Shown here: piece after piece, positions 1-7,036 of the stretch | How the letters are laid out: each line of letters begins with the position of its first letter | Position numbering within the stretch: the first letter of the stretch is position 1 | Source of the DNA: Desulfohalobiaceae bacterium | Lineage (GTDB): Bacteria > Desulfobacterota > Desulfovibrionia > Desulfovibrionales > Desulfothermaceae | Assembly: GCA_021737115.1 (NCBI GenBank) | Contig: JAIPER010000101.1 | Coordinates: 1 to 9,825, forward strand | Direction of reading: 5' to 3' | Length of the DNA: 9,825 bases | Notes under the pieces: model-generated | The model's database searches: none | Told to the model about the DNA's origin: nothing | What the model saw: the letters and a program-made list of their open reading frames with translations, nothing else | Made by a program: the position numbers and the translations under genes

Positions 1-482
1 GTCAGGTCGACCTTGAGCACCCCGGGCATGGGCAGGTAAAAGGGCTGTCCGGCCATGGCCACGGCGATATCCAGGCCCCCGGCTCCGATGGCCAGCATGC
101 CCACTCCGCCGGCGGTGGTTGTGTGGCTGTCGGCCCCGAGCAGGGTCTGTCCCGGAATCGAGAACCGTTCCAGGTTGACCTGGTGGCAGATCCCGTTTCC
201 GGCCCTGGAGTAGTGCATCCCGAATTTGCGGCTGGCCGAGGCCAGGAAGTGATGGTCGTCCATGTTTTCGAAACCGATCTGCAGGGTGTTGTGATCGGTG
301 TAGGTCACGGAGCGTCTGGTCCTGATTTCGGGAATACCCAGGGCCTCGAACTGGAGCATGGCCATCTGCCCGGTGGCGTCATGCATCAGGGTGTTGTCTA
401 TGCGAATCCCCACTTCCGATCCGGGGACCATCTCCCCTGAAACGAGGTGTTCTTTGATGATCTTGTGAACCAGGCTGGTCAC
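1..482 (-). CDS. Aconitate hydratase, putative Aquifex-type (N-terminal part; runs off the window)
   Basis: This is the first 160 codons of an aconitase-family protein that would interconvert citrate and isocitrate through cis-aconitate using a [4Fe-4S] cluster in the cytoplasm. Visible family features are an Asp-His-Asn (residues 63-65), the stretch around GNGICHQ (96-101), and the active-site ADSHT motif (117-121) followed by a Gly-rich run to residue 137. The three cluster cysteines lie further along and are outside the window. The pattern fits the roughly 640-residue aconitase group first named from Aquifex and common in deltaproteobacteria, rather than the longer AcnA or AcnB; isopropylmalate or homoaconitate dehydratase is the main alternative. 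The start is a GTG at 482-480, chosen because an AAGGAG (489-494) lies six bases upstream; the nearby ATG is out of frame. The 254 bases between this gene and the permease upstream hold no convincing gene, terminator or strong promoter, so I cannot say whether it is cotranscribed. Confidence 0.88.
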   Translation of the reverse strand, partial: MTSLVHKIIKEHLVSGEMVPGSEVGIRIDNTLMHDATGQMAMLQFEALGIPEIRTRRSVTYTDHNTLQIGFENMDDHHFLASASRKFGMHYSRAGNGICHQVNLERFSIPGQTLLGADSHTTTAGGVGMLAIGAGGLDIAVAMAGQPFYLPMPGVLKVDL

Positions 483-736
483 TGGCTTCTCCTTCGTGCA
501 TGATGGTTTTTTTGGTCCTGGATGATCCTGTGGTCTCTTTTCCAACTCGGACAATACTCCAGAGGGCATCGGCGCAATTGCATGAGAGGGAGAAGGATCG
601 GTCTGCATGCCCTCAAGGCAATGTCATCTATCATAGGTCGTGTGCTTGCACAAGACCGGGCTGGTTCAGGGCGAACAAAATTCCCGAGCCATGACCGGTA
701 AGCGCAGAAAAGCCCGTGCGACTCCCATGGATTTTT

Positions 737-2125
737 TTACATCATGAATATAACGGCACACAGGGTGCTGACAATCAGGCCGGCGATCACCGGGACCAGA
801 TTTTTCCGGACCAGATATAGGACGTCCACGCCGCAGATGCCGGCCACAGCCACAAGGGAGCTCCAGGCCACCAGGGCGCCGCCTCCGAACCAGATCGCGC
901 CCTGCTGGCCGATAGCGCCGAGGGTGGCGGCAACATTGGCCTCGCCTCCAGCCAGGGCTGCGGCCAGGGTTCCGGTGACCGGCAGACCGGAAAAACCGGA
1001 GCCGTCCAGACCGGTGATGGCGCCGAGGACCAGGATTCCGAAGGCGGAGGCGAACCCGGTGGGCGGAATGACTTCGGCGATGCTCTTGCCGAAATCAAAG
1101 AGGAAACCGGGGGCGCCCGGGCCGAGGATGGCCGGGGCGGATTCAGGACTGCCCATGAAGAAGAATCCGGCAATGGGGATGATCGGCCCCATGATGCGAA
1201 AGGCAAAGACCAGGCCGTCGGCAATGTAGTCAGCGACCCTGTCCAGGCCTCCGAAGCCGTCGCTGATCAAGGCGGCGATGGAGATGATCAGGATGGCCAT
1301 GCCGCCCAGCAGGGCCGAGGAGTCGCCGCCTTTGATGTCAAAGGCAAACATGCAGATGATGACGATCAAAAAGCCGATGGTCATGATCCAGGCCAGGGTC
1401 TTGGCCTTTCCTTCCCGTTCTTCGGAAGCCTTTTCCCGGGAGCCAGACTGGCTCGCACCGGTCAGAAATTCCGCGGCAGAGGTTTCAGGGTCGAACCCTC
1501 TGAGTTCTTTTCTGTTCAGGAACCAGCCCAGGCTGATGGCGATCACCCCGGCTATGAGGGAGAGAATGGTTGTTTTCAGGGTAACCATTTCGATGGATAC
1601 GCCCGCGGCCTTGGCGGTCAACCCCGGAGCTCCCTGGATAATGGTGTCCGCGGCCAGGGTCATGCCCTGTCCGGCCAGGGCCAGGGCCATGGCCCCCAGG
1701 ATCGGGGGCAGTCCGACCCTGACGGCCACAGGGATAAGCATGGCCCCCAGCAGGGGCGCAGCCGGGGTCGGCCAGAAGAAGAGGGAGATGACCGTGGTGG
1801 CGATGACGATGACCAGGTAGCTGGTCAGGGGGGTGCGCATGATTTTTTTGAGGGGGATGACCAGCAGGCGGTCGGCGCCTTCCCGTTCAACGGCCCGGAG
1901 CAGGGCCACCATGATCCCGATGATCAGGAAGATGTTGAACAGTCCCTGGCCGGCAACGAAGCTGGCCGTGAAGACGGTCTGCATGCCCCCGACGAAGCTG
2001 GCCTTATAGATCAATCCGATGAGAAAGGTGAACAGTACACAGGGGATGACTACGTTTCTGCGCATGATCATGGTCAAGACAACCAGCACGACTCCGAGAA
2101 GATAGAGCCAGTGTGAAATACCCAT
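737..2125 (-). CDS. Polytopic membrane permease, ion-transporter (GntP/CitMHS-like) type
   Basis: A 462-residue, very hydrophobic protein with about 11-13 predicted membrane segments. It has two halves separated by a charged cytoplasmic-type loop at about residues 203-243 (rich in Glu, Lys, Arg). Each half has a Gly/Pro/Ser-rich stretch likely to be a re-entrant or unwound helix: around WPTPAAPLLGAM (118-129) and around GLDGSGFSGLPVTG (372-385). This two-fold layout is typical of secondary carriers of the ion-transporter superfamily, many of which carry gluconate, citrate or dicarboxylates with H+ or Na+. I recognise the architecture but not the specific family, so the substrate is inferred only from neighbouring organic-acid genes. 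The start has a strong ribosome binding site (AAGGAGGG, six bases before the ATG). It follows the exchanger gene by 68 bases that contain a large hairpin. No obvious terminator follows its stop codon. Confidence 0.72.
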   Translation of the reverse strand: MGISHWLYLLGVVLVVLTMIMRRNVVIPCVLFTFLIGLIYKASFVGGMQTVFTASFVAGQGLFNIFLIIGIMVALLRAVEREGADRLLVIPLKKIMRTPLTSYLVIVIATTVISLFFWPTPAAPLLGAMLIPVAVRVGLPPILGAMALALAGQGMTLAADTIIQGAPGLTAKAAGVSIEMVTLKTTILSLIAGVIAISLGWFLNRKELRGFDPETSAAEFLTGASQSGSREKASEEREGKAKTLAWIMTIGFLIVIICMFAFDIKGGDSSALLGGMAILIISIAALISDGFGGLDRVADYIADGLVFAFRIMGPIIPIAGFFFMGSPESAPAILGPGAPGFLFDFGKSIAEVIPPTGFASAFGILVLGAITGLDGSGFSGLPVTGTLAAALAGGEANVAATLGAIGQQGAIWFGGGALVAWSSLVAVAGICGVDVLYLVRKNLVPVIAGLIVSTLCAVIFMM

Positions 2126-2150
2126 TTTGGACCCTCCTTTTGGTTATCCA

Positions 2151-2187
2151 GTTCGGATCTCCTGACCTCAGGTCAGGAGGCCCGAAC
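2151..2187 (-). repeat. Strong hairpin between the two transporter genes
   Basis: The outer arms GTTCGG (2151-2156) and CCGAAC (2182-2187) enclose a near-perfect palindrome whose arms CTCCTGACC and GGTCAGGAG (2159-2167, 2171-2179) leave a three-base loop. One A/C mismatch and one G-T pair interrupt a stem of about 16 pairs. It sits seven bases after the exchanger stop codon and about 25 bases before the permease start. No T-run follows it on either strand, so it is not a standard intrinsic terminator. It may mark an RNA processing or stability element giving the two genes different mRNA levels, or a partial terminator. Confidence 0.7.
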
Positions 2188-2193
2188 AAGATA

Positions 2194-3228
2194 TTAAACG
2201 TGTTCTAGATGGATGTTCAAGGCATACTGCAAAAAGACGTAGACCAGGTAGATTCCCAACAGCCAGGCCCCGTTTAAACGGGAAAACCGGCCGCTTTTGT
2301 TGATGAAGATGAAGAACCTGAAGGAGTATAAAATGAGGAGCATTGCCGGAAAATGGAACAGGAAAAAGTTGGAAGGGATGGCCAAAGGCCTGGCGCAGGC
2401 CGCGGCTCCGATTACGAAGAGGCAGTTCAGGACGTCCGCCCCCACGACATTGCCCACGACAATTTCCGGATATCCTTTGCGCACGGAGGCTATAGCGGTC
2501 ATCAGCTCAGGCAGGGAGGTGCCGAAGGCGACCAGGGTCGCGGCGATGATGTCCTCCGGGATACCGAACCTGTAGGCCAGCTCCGAGGCACTGGGGACAA
2601 GAATTCTGGCTCCGATGATCACCAGGGCAAGTCCGCCAAGGAGCATGGTCCAGCTCAGCCAGAGGTTGCTCAGCTCCTCCCGGTCGGATTCTTGGGGATG
2701 GGGATCGGAGATGAGGCTCTGTACGGACCAGCGGTAGGTCAGGTACAAATAGCCTGCTAGAAGTATTAGAAACAGGACCCCGACCCATCTGGCCAGGGTC
2801 GGGTCTCCGCTTGTCGTTTGCCTGGCGATGACGGACAGGACGACCAGGAGCGTGGCCGCTCCCACTTGTATGGAGCCGGTGCGGTTCAGGATGAACTTGT
2901 GGACCGGTACCCTGACCATAAGGCAGGTCAAACCGAAGATGAGGCCGGTGTCGGCGATGATCGAGCCGACGCCGTTGCCTAGGGCCAGACCGGGGTTGCC
3001 CATGTAGGCCGCGGTGACGGACACAAAGGCCTCGGGCATGGTGGTCCCCAGAGAGATGACCGTGGCCCCGATGACCATCCTGGGCAGCCCGGTCCGTTTG
3101 GCCAGGTCGACCACGCCGTCGATCATCCAGTCCGCCCCTTTGGACAACAACACGATGCAGACGATGATGATCAGAAAAAGCAGCAGCGTCGGTGATTGAG
3201 CAAGAAGATGATCAAGCAAGGTCGTCAC
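2194..3228 (-). CDS. Na+/Ca2+ exchanger-like protein, CaCA family
   Basis: A 344-residue inner-membrane protein of about ten membrane segments in two inverted halves, the usual prokaryotic CaCA size. Members exchange Ca2+ (or another cation) against Na+, H+ or K+. The first alpha repeat is at about residues 54-95 with GTTMPE (61-66); the second at about 228-270 with GTSLPE (236-241) and GNVVGAD (259-265). Glu66, Glu241 and Asp265 match the acidic ion-binding positions. The first repeat is unusual: where most members have GN-x-x-GSN, this one reads GNGVGSI and continues IADTG, so the binding Asn is replaced by Ile90 and an Asp (93) lies three residues on. Ion specificity is therefore uncertain. 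A hydrophilic loop (about 173-188) joins the halves. The start is a GTG; there is no strong ribosome binding site, only a weak AGGA about 12 bases upstream, so the start is moderately sure. It lies 157 bases downstream of the flavoprotein gene. Confidence 0.85.
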   Translation of the reverse strand: MTTLLDHLLAQSPTLLLFLIIIVCIVLLSKGADWMIDGVVDLAKRTGLPRMVIGATVISLGTTMPEAFVSVTAAYMGNPGLALGNGVGSIIADTGLIFGLTCLMVRVPVHKFILNRTGSIQVGAATLLVVLSVIARQTTSGDPTLARWVGVLFLILLAGYLYLTYRWSVQSLISDPHPQESDREELSNLWLSWTMLLGGLALVIIGARILVPSASELAYRFGIPEDIIAATLVAFGTSLPELMTAIASVRKGYPEIVVGNVVGADVLNCLFVIGAAACARPLAIPSNFFLFHFPAMLLILYSFRFFIFINKSGRFSRLNGAWLLGIYLVYVFLQYALNIHLEHV

Positions 3229-3385
3229 TCCGGAGCGAGGTCCTGGAATTTAAGATTGAAGGCGCACTCTTGCTGAATACAGATCCGGCAACGCTTTACT
3301 AAAATGAGTTGCTACCGACGTTCGGTCTTTGCCGAAAAAAAACAAAATCGGATCAGGAGAGAAGACAAGTGATTCCTGTGGCGGT

Positions 3386-4660
3386 TCAGCCTGCAAACAC
3401 TCCTGTCAGGCCGGCCTTTTCAACCCGGTCCGTTATCTTCTGTCTGTCCGTGGTATACAGGTTTCGCTTTTTGAGACGATCGAACAGAACCGATCCGGAA
3501 AAGGTGAACTTTTGCCCCAGCTCATTTTTCTCGAACATCTGTTTGCGGACATGGCTCACCGCGTCGCCCACGGCCAGGGTGTCCGGGAGCATGAGCCCGG
3601 GCCTCTTGTTCAGGTATCCGGCGGCATTGAAGCCGGCCAGGGTTCCGGTACAGATGGCCTCGGTGTGCCCGACCAAAAGTCCGGCCTTTTCCCCGGCGCA
3701 GAAGAGGTTGTCCAGGCCCTTGACCTTGAGGGTGTCATCCCGGGGGGACATGGCTACGAAGCGGATGGAGTTGCCCATACCTCCTGAATAGGGGTCTTCA
3801 TAACGGGCATGTTCCAGCCCGGGGATTTCCCGGAGTGCTTCCAACGGGAAAAAAGGACTCATCAATTTCGCATGGCCGGTATCCAGGAGGATGACATTCT
3901 CTTCAAACTCGGACAGGGCATACTGCTGACAGGCCTTGAGGGCAAGCTTGCCTCGAATTCGTCTCGATGAGGGTATGGGGACCAGGGCCACCCCCTCGGT
4001 GTTCAGCTGATGGTGAAGTTCCGGGGAGAGGGATTCCTTGAGGAGCTTGCAGGATCCGCTGAAGGCCCCATGCTGACCGTCTTTTTTGCCCACCAGTTCC
4101 TGAACCCCGGCCTTGGCTGCAAGGCTGACCCGGCCTCCGAAGGAATGGCAGCGCAGAACACACATCACGCAGCCGTTGCCGAACTTGTTGCAGTTGGCCG
4201 GTCCTCCGGCCGTACCGGTGGTGTCCACAAAGACATCCCCATCGATCTCGAATTGTTCTCCGGCCTTTTTCCCCACGATGGCCTCGATTCGGTTGTGAGT
4301 CATCTTTACTGCACTGATCCTGGTCTGTAAACCGATCTCGATCCCTTTTTTCAAAAGATGGTCTTTTACGGCCGGTTCAATGTGAGCGATGCTGTACAGA
4401 TCGGCATGGCTGTGCCCGGGAAATTCGATATTTTTGTGCAACAGGTTTTGGTCTATGACCTCGAAGAGTTCCCCGCCGGACATGGCCATCATCTCTTCAG
4501 TGGCGGTGTAGCGGCCGTTGTTGCGCATGATGCCGCCCACCAGACCGGTGCCCAGGAGCATGTCGGTCCGCTCGAGGAGGACGACGTCCAGTCCCTGATT
4601 TCTGGCGGACAGGGCAGCGGCGCATCCGGCCCAGCCCCCGCCGACAATAATAACTTTCAT
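3386..4660 (-). CDS. FAD-dependent oxidoreductase, GidA/TrmFO-like, with a four-cysteine cluster
   Basis: A 424-residue soluble flavoprotein. The N-terminus is a Rossmann FAD-binding unit: a beta strand, GGGWAG (7-12) and a ribose-binding Glu30 ending the second strand. A C-terminal FAD contact region (about 318-348) has the pattern FCAGEKAG followed by GHTEA and GTLAGFNAA, which recalls TrmFO and GidA. Length is near TrmFO (about 435) and well short of MnmG/GidA (about 630). The middle contains Cys157, Cys164, Cys167 and Cys171 (C-x6-C-x2-C-x3-C), which could form a redox disulfide, bind metal or hold an Fe-S cluster. It is not likely to be the tRNA-modifying enzyme itself given its setting between a ThDP enzyme and transporters; oxidation of an organic substrate is inferred. 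The ATG has an AGAGG site seven bases upstream. A repeat-filled gap of 363 bases separates it from the ThDP gene upstream, so it may have its own promoter. Confidence 0.8.
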   Translation of the reverse strand: MKVIIVGGGWAGCAAALSARNQGLDVVLLERTDMLLGTGLVGGIMRNNGRYTATEEMMAMSGGELFEVIDQNLLHKNIEFPGHSHADLYSIAHIEPAVKDHLLKKGIEIGLQTRISAVKMTHNRIEAIVGKKAGEQFEIDGDVFVDTTGTAGGPANCNKFGNGCVMCVLRCHSFGGRVSLAAKAGVQELVGKKDGQHGAFSGSCKLLKESLSPELHHQLNTEGVALVPIPSSRRIRGKLALKACQQYALSEFEENVILLDTGHAKLMSPFFPLEALREIPGLEHARYEDPYSGGMGNSIRFVAMSPRDDTLKVKGLDNLFCAGEKAGLLVGHTEAICTGTLAGFNAAGYLNKRPGLMLPDTLAVGDAVSHVRKQMFEKNELGQKFTFSGSVLFDRLKKRNLYTTDRQKITDRVEKAGLTGVFAG

Positions 4661-4757
4661 GGTTACCTCTTTCGTGCTTTATCCTTGAATTCAGACTTCG
4701 TAAACCTGTACCAATCACGAGAGTTAACTGCTTGAAATGATTGATTTGACTTAAAAA

Positions 4758-4885
4758 TTGGACATTTCCCAGGTTTCAGGTGTCGGGTTTCGGGTGTCGG
4801 TGAAAGAAAAGATTCACAATATCAATGCTTTAAAATCTGACACCTGAAACCTTGATTTGCAAATAATTCACTATAAAGTGTCCAA
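4758..4885. repeat. Nested inverted repeat built from 7-bp units
   Basis: The inner arms are AGGTTTCAGGTGTC (4771-4784) and its exact reverse complement (4839-4852), a perfect 14-bp match separated by 54 bases. The left arm is part of four consecutive heptamers GGTTTCA, GGTGTCG, GGTTTCG, GGTGTCG (4772-4799), all fitting GGT-K-TC-R. The right arm holds two of these units on the opposite strand (4838-4851). Outside lies a second pair, TTGGACA (4758-4764) and TGTCCAA (4879-4885). TTGATTTG also occurs directly repeated at 4741-4748 and 4852-4859. The transcript could fold into a long stem. Confidence 0.75.
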
Positions 4886-4985
4886 AATTCATGCAAATTT
4901 CAGCTCACTGGAAAGAGCTCTGGAATTACTGTCATAAAAAACAAGAACATGTATTGCCCCAAAGGCTCTTTTCTTTTTCTTAACG

Positions 4986-5020
4986 GTGAACCGTGAACCG
5001 TGAACCTGGAACCGTGAACC
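4986..5020. repeat. Five-unit heptamer tandem repeat (GTGAACC)
   Basis: Five consecutive 7-bp units cover exactly 35 bases: GTGAACC three times, TGGAACC once (two changes), then GTGAACC. The tract ends three bases before the last codon of the ThDP gene on the minus strand. Its reverse-complement unit GGTTCAC resembles the GGTTTCA unit of the other tract in the same gap, so both may belong to one class of heptameric repeats in this genome. Confidence 0.85.
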
Positions 5021-5023
5021 CAT

Positions 5024-6751
5024 TTACGTATGCACTTCAGGCTTTTTGTGCTTCCTGGCCGCCCGTTCCCAGGAAAAGACCGGGGGCATTTCTGAGACTT
5101 CCGATTCAGAGAGCACGTCCAGAAAGACCGGACCCGGGCCGGCAAAGGCCTGATCCAGGCCTGCCTCCAAATCTTGCGGGGTCTTGACGGTCAGAGCCTG
5201 CACACCGAACCCCCGGGCCACCATAGCCGGATCCCCGGGGGTAAAGTCCACGGAGAAGTATTTCTCCTGGCTGTGCAGGGACTGCAGGGCCTTGATCCAG
5301 CCGAAAGATCCATTGTTGAAATGGATCAGGATTGCCGGGATCTGCAGCCGGCTCAGCGTTTCCAGCTCCCCGGCCGACATGCCCAGGCTGCCGTCACCGA
5401 ATAGCCCGATAAGATTAGCCCCGGGACAAGCAGAATGCGCCCCCACAAGGGCGGGGATGGCATAGCCCAATCCGCCGTAAGCCCTGGGAATGATGAAATT
5501 AGATTCCGGATTGGTCAATTTCAAAAAGCGGGTGATATAAGGGGTCGGGGTTCCGGCATCGGCAATGACGATGGCCGGGTTTTGGAGGCGTTGATTCAGA
5601 GAATAGATCACCTGCTGGGGTTTCAGGGGGATCGACCCTGCCCGGAAGGATTGGGCCGATTCCTGCCAGAACTTTGATCGCAAACGGTTCAGTTCATCCA
5701 CCCAGGCGGATGGTTCGGCCTGAAAGGCATTGATGTGCAAAAGAGAGACCAGGTCCCTGAGAACCAGCCTGGCGTCTCCGGCCACACTGATTTCGTTTTT
5801 GTAATTATTGGACAGCAGTTCAGGGTCGAGGTCGATCTGGAGAATCTTGCGCTCTGGCTTGAAAGAGGGCAGGGTCCATTTGATGGTGGAGACCGATCCC
5901 AGCTTGCAGCCGCAATACAGCAGGACGTCGCCTTCTTCAACTGCCTGGTGGGCATGGGGGTGATACCCGTTGTCCCCGATAACCCCCAAGGCCAGTTCAT
6001 GCTCGTCAGGCATGATCCCCTGTCCGGAAATGGTGGTCACTACAGGCGAGTTCAGAGTTTCGGCCAGCTCGAGTATCTCCTCTGAGGCCTGAGAATGGTT
6101 GGTGCCGCCGCCGGCGATCAGGACCGGGCGCTTGGCCTGCATCAGCAACGAGCAGACCTGCTCCAGCTTGGCCCTGCTGCCCCGGGTACGATAAGCAGGG
6201 TAGGCTTGGCACTCCTCTTCACTGTAGAGGTGCATGTCCTGTCCGGGAAACTCGCTGCTGAGCACCTCCTGGGGAAAGGCCAGGTGCACGGCGCCCGGTC
6301 TGCCTGTGGTGGCCACTCTGAAGGCCCGCCTGATGATTTCCGGAAGACGGGCTGTATCTTTGACCAGGTGGGACCACTTCGTTACCGGCTCAAAGAGCTT
6401 CTGGCAATCCAGTTCGGTGATGGTTTTTTTGCCTTCACCGGCCAGGGGGATATCCGAGGTGAAGACCAACAGGGGGATGGAAGAGGCATCGGCCTCGGCC
6501 ACGCCGGGCAGAATGTAGAGAGGTCCCGCCCCGCTCGGGCATTCGCAGACCCCGGGCTTGTGAGACAGCCGGGCGTAGGTGTCGGCCATAAAGGCGCTCG
6601 ATCGTTCATCCCGGGCCATGATATGGGTTATGGAAGAAGAAGCGGCATGCAGGGCATCATAGAGCGGGATGCTGGTGTCCCCCGGCACGCCGAAGATCGT
6701 TTCCACCTGATATCTTTTCAGCATTTCAACCAGGACTTCCGCCCCGTTCAT
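5024..6751 (-). CDS. Thiamine-diphosphate-dependent enzyme, acetolactate-synthase/2-oxoacid decarboxylase-like
   Basis: A 575-residue cytoplasmic enzyme with the complete three-domain layout of the family: N-terminal PYR domain (about 1-165), central domain (about 193-330) and C-terminal ThDP-binding domain (about 385-548). The catalytic Glu49, which activates the cofactor, is in the usual place. The ThDP/Mg2+ motif begins at GDG (452-454) and ends at NN (479-480). Such enzymes decarboxylate or condense 2-oxoacids. Glu49 argues against glyoxylate carboligase, which lacks it, and the sequence does not read as Xsc or oxalyl-CoA decarboxylase. It could be an acetolactate synthase, but no small regulatory subunit gene is adjacent and the context (FCD regulator, permease, flavoprotein) suggests a catabolic decarboxylase. 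The ATG has an AGGAG site about seven bases upstream. It is divergent from the GntR regulator and likely its target. Substrate unknown. Confidence 0.88.
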   Translation of the reverse strand: MNGAEVLVEMLKRYQVETIFGVPGDTSIPLYDALHAASSSITHIMARDERSSAFMADTYARLSHKPGVCECPSGAGPLYILPGVAEADASSIPLLVFTSDIPLAGEGKKTITELDCQKLFEPVTKWSHLVKDTARLPEIIRRAFRVATTGRPGAVHLAFPQEVLSSEFPGQDMHLYSEEECQAYPAYRTRGSRAKLEQVCSLLMQAKRPVLIAGGGTNHSQASEEILELAETLNSPVVTTISGQGIMPDEHELALGVIGDNGYHPHAHQAVEEGDVLLYCGCKLGSVSTIKWTLPSFKPERKILQIDLDPELLSNNYKNEISVAGDARLVLRDLVSLLHINAFQAEPSAWVDELNRLRSKFWQESAQSFRAGSIPLKPQQVIYSLNQRLQNPAIVIADAGTPTPYITRFLKLTNPESNFIIPRAYGGLGYAIPALVGAHSACPGANLIGLFGDGSLGMSAGELETLSRLQIPAILIHFNNGSFGWIKALQSLHSQEKYFSVDFTPGDPAMVARGFGVQALTVKTPQDLEAGLDQAFAGPGPVFLDVLSESEVSEMPPVFSWERAARKHKKPEVHT

Positions 6752-6806
6752 GGCTCTCTCCTTTGAAATGGGTTGAATATTCTGGATAATTGTCTGGTTT
6801 GCAAAA

Positions 6807-6815
6807 TTTTGATTA
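6807..6815 (+). promoter_or_regulatory. Candidate operator half-site (ThDP side)
   Basis: TTTTGATTA here is the exact reverse complement of TAATCAAAA at 6995-7003, and a related TAATCAAAT lies at 7007-7015. It falls in the presumed leader of the ThDP gene, just downstream of its start site. The matching copies on the regulator side suggest a shared binding motif for the divergent GntR regulator, although the AT-rich composition makes a chance match possible. Confidence 0.3.
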
Positions 6816-6839
6816 ATAATTTAATTAAAAAGCTTTCAA

Positions 6840-6868
6840 AGACTACTCCGATCAAAGGATGCTGTCAA
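6840..6868 (-). promoter_or_regulatory. Candidate sigma70 promoter of the ThDP gene
   Basis: On the minus strand a consensus TTGACA (6868-6863) is followed after 17 bases by TAGTCT (6845-6840), which matches the -10 consensus at only three of six bases but at its most conserved positions (T, A, final T). It would start transcription near 6833, leaving a leader of about 80 bases. Confidence 0.5.
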
Positions 6869-6971
6869 GTTCTTTCTGAAGGGATTCTTCGCTCGCCCCG
6901 GTTCAATGCGCTTCGCTTCAGTGATTGATCAGGGCAGGCGGACTCGCTCAGAAGGGATTGAAAAAGCAAGC

Positions 6972-6998
6972 TTGACAAGGCGGCCGACTCTATATAAT
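6972..6998 (+). promoter_or_regulatory. Candidate sigma70 promoter of the GntR regulator
   Basis: Both hexamers are perfect consensus: TTGACA (6972-6977) and TATAAT (6993-6998). The spacer is 15 bases, shorter than the optimal 17, which would lower unaided activity. The start of transcription would be near 7005, about 30 bases before the start codon. Confidence 0.6.
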
Positions 6999-7015
6999 CA
7001 AAAAAATAATCAAAT
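6995..7015 (+). promoter_or_regulatory. Candidate operator pair overlapping the regulator's -10 box
   Basis: ATAATCAAA occurs twice, at 6994-7002 and 7006-7014, with a 12-bp period (about one helical turn). The first copy overlaps the -10 box. A protein bound here would block the regulator's own promoter, so autoregulation is plausible. The inverted copy is at 6807-6815. Confidence 0.3.
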
Positions 7016-7036
7016 AATAAACAGTGGAATTTAGCT

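Larger units (their letters stand above)
4661..5023. other. 363-base gap without a gene, rich in short repeats
   Basis: This gap lies between two minus-strand genes. Nothing in it reads as a real protein: the open frame on the minus strand at 4900-5145 is created by the 7-bp repeats and the end of the ThDP gene. It holds a four-unit heptamer tract (4772-4799) with inverted copies at 4838-4851, an outer TTGGACA/TGTCCAA pair (4758-4764 and 4879-4885), and a five-unit heptamer tract (4986-5020). The spacing suggests a small mobile or recombination-grown repeat element rather than a plain promoter region. I saw no clear promoter for the flavoprotein gene and no terminator with a T-run for the ThDP gene. 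Confidence 0.6.

Noticed and set aside
123..694. Open frames on the plus strand at 123-440 and 500-694
   Set aside because: The first is the shadow of the aconitase gene; the second has no ribosome binding site or recognisable protein character and fills the spacer by chance.
744..1820. Long plus-strand frames opposite the permease gene
   Set aside because: They are antisense shadows of a highly GC-biased membrane-protein gene; their Met/Pro/Arg-rich translations look unlike proteins.
3321..3340. Hairpin TTCGG-loop-CCGAA followed by eight A on the plus strand, resembling a terminator
   Set aside because: A terminator for the minus-strand genes needs the T-run after the stem; here the T-run comes before it on that strand and A follows it on the plus strand. 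The stem is only five pairs.
4900..5145. Open frame of 81 codons on the minus strand
   Set aside because: It overlaps the end of the ThDP gene in another frame and is kept open by the GTGAACC repeat, giving a repetitive HGSRFTVHGS-type peptide; no ribosome binding site.
5024..6751. ThDP enzyme as glyoxylate carboligase or sulfoacetaldehyde acetyltransferase
   Set aside because: Glyoxylate carboligase lacks the catalytic Glu, which is present here (Glu49), and the N-terminal sequence does not match Xsc.
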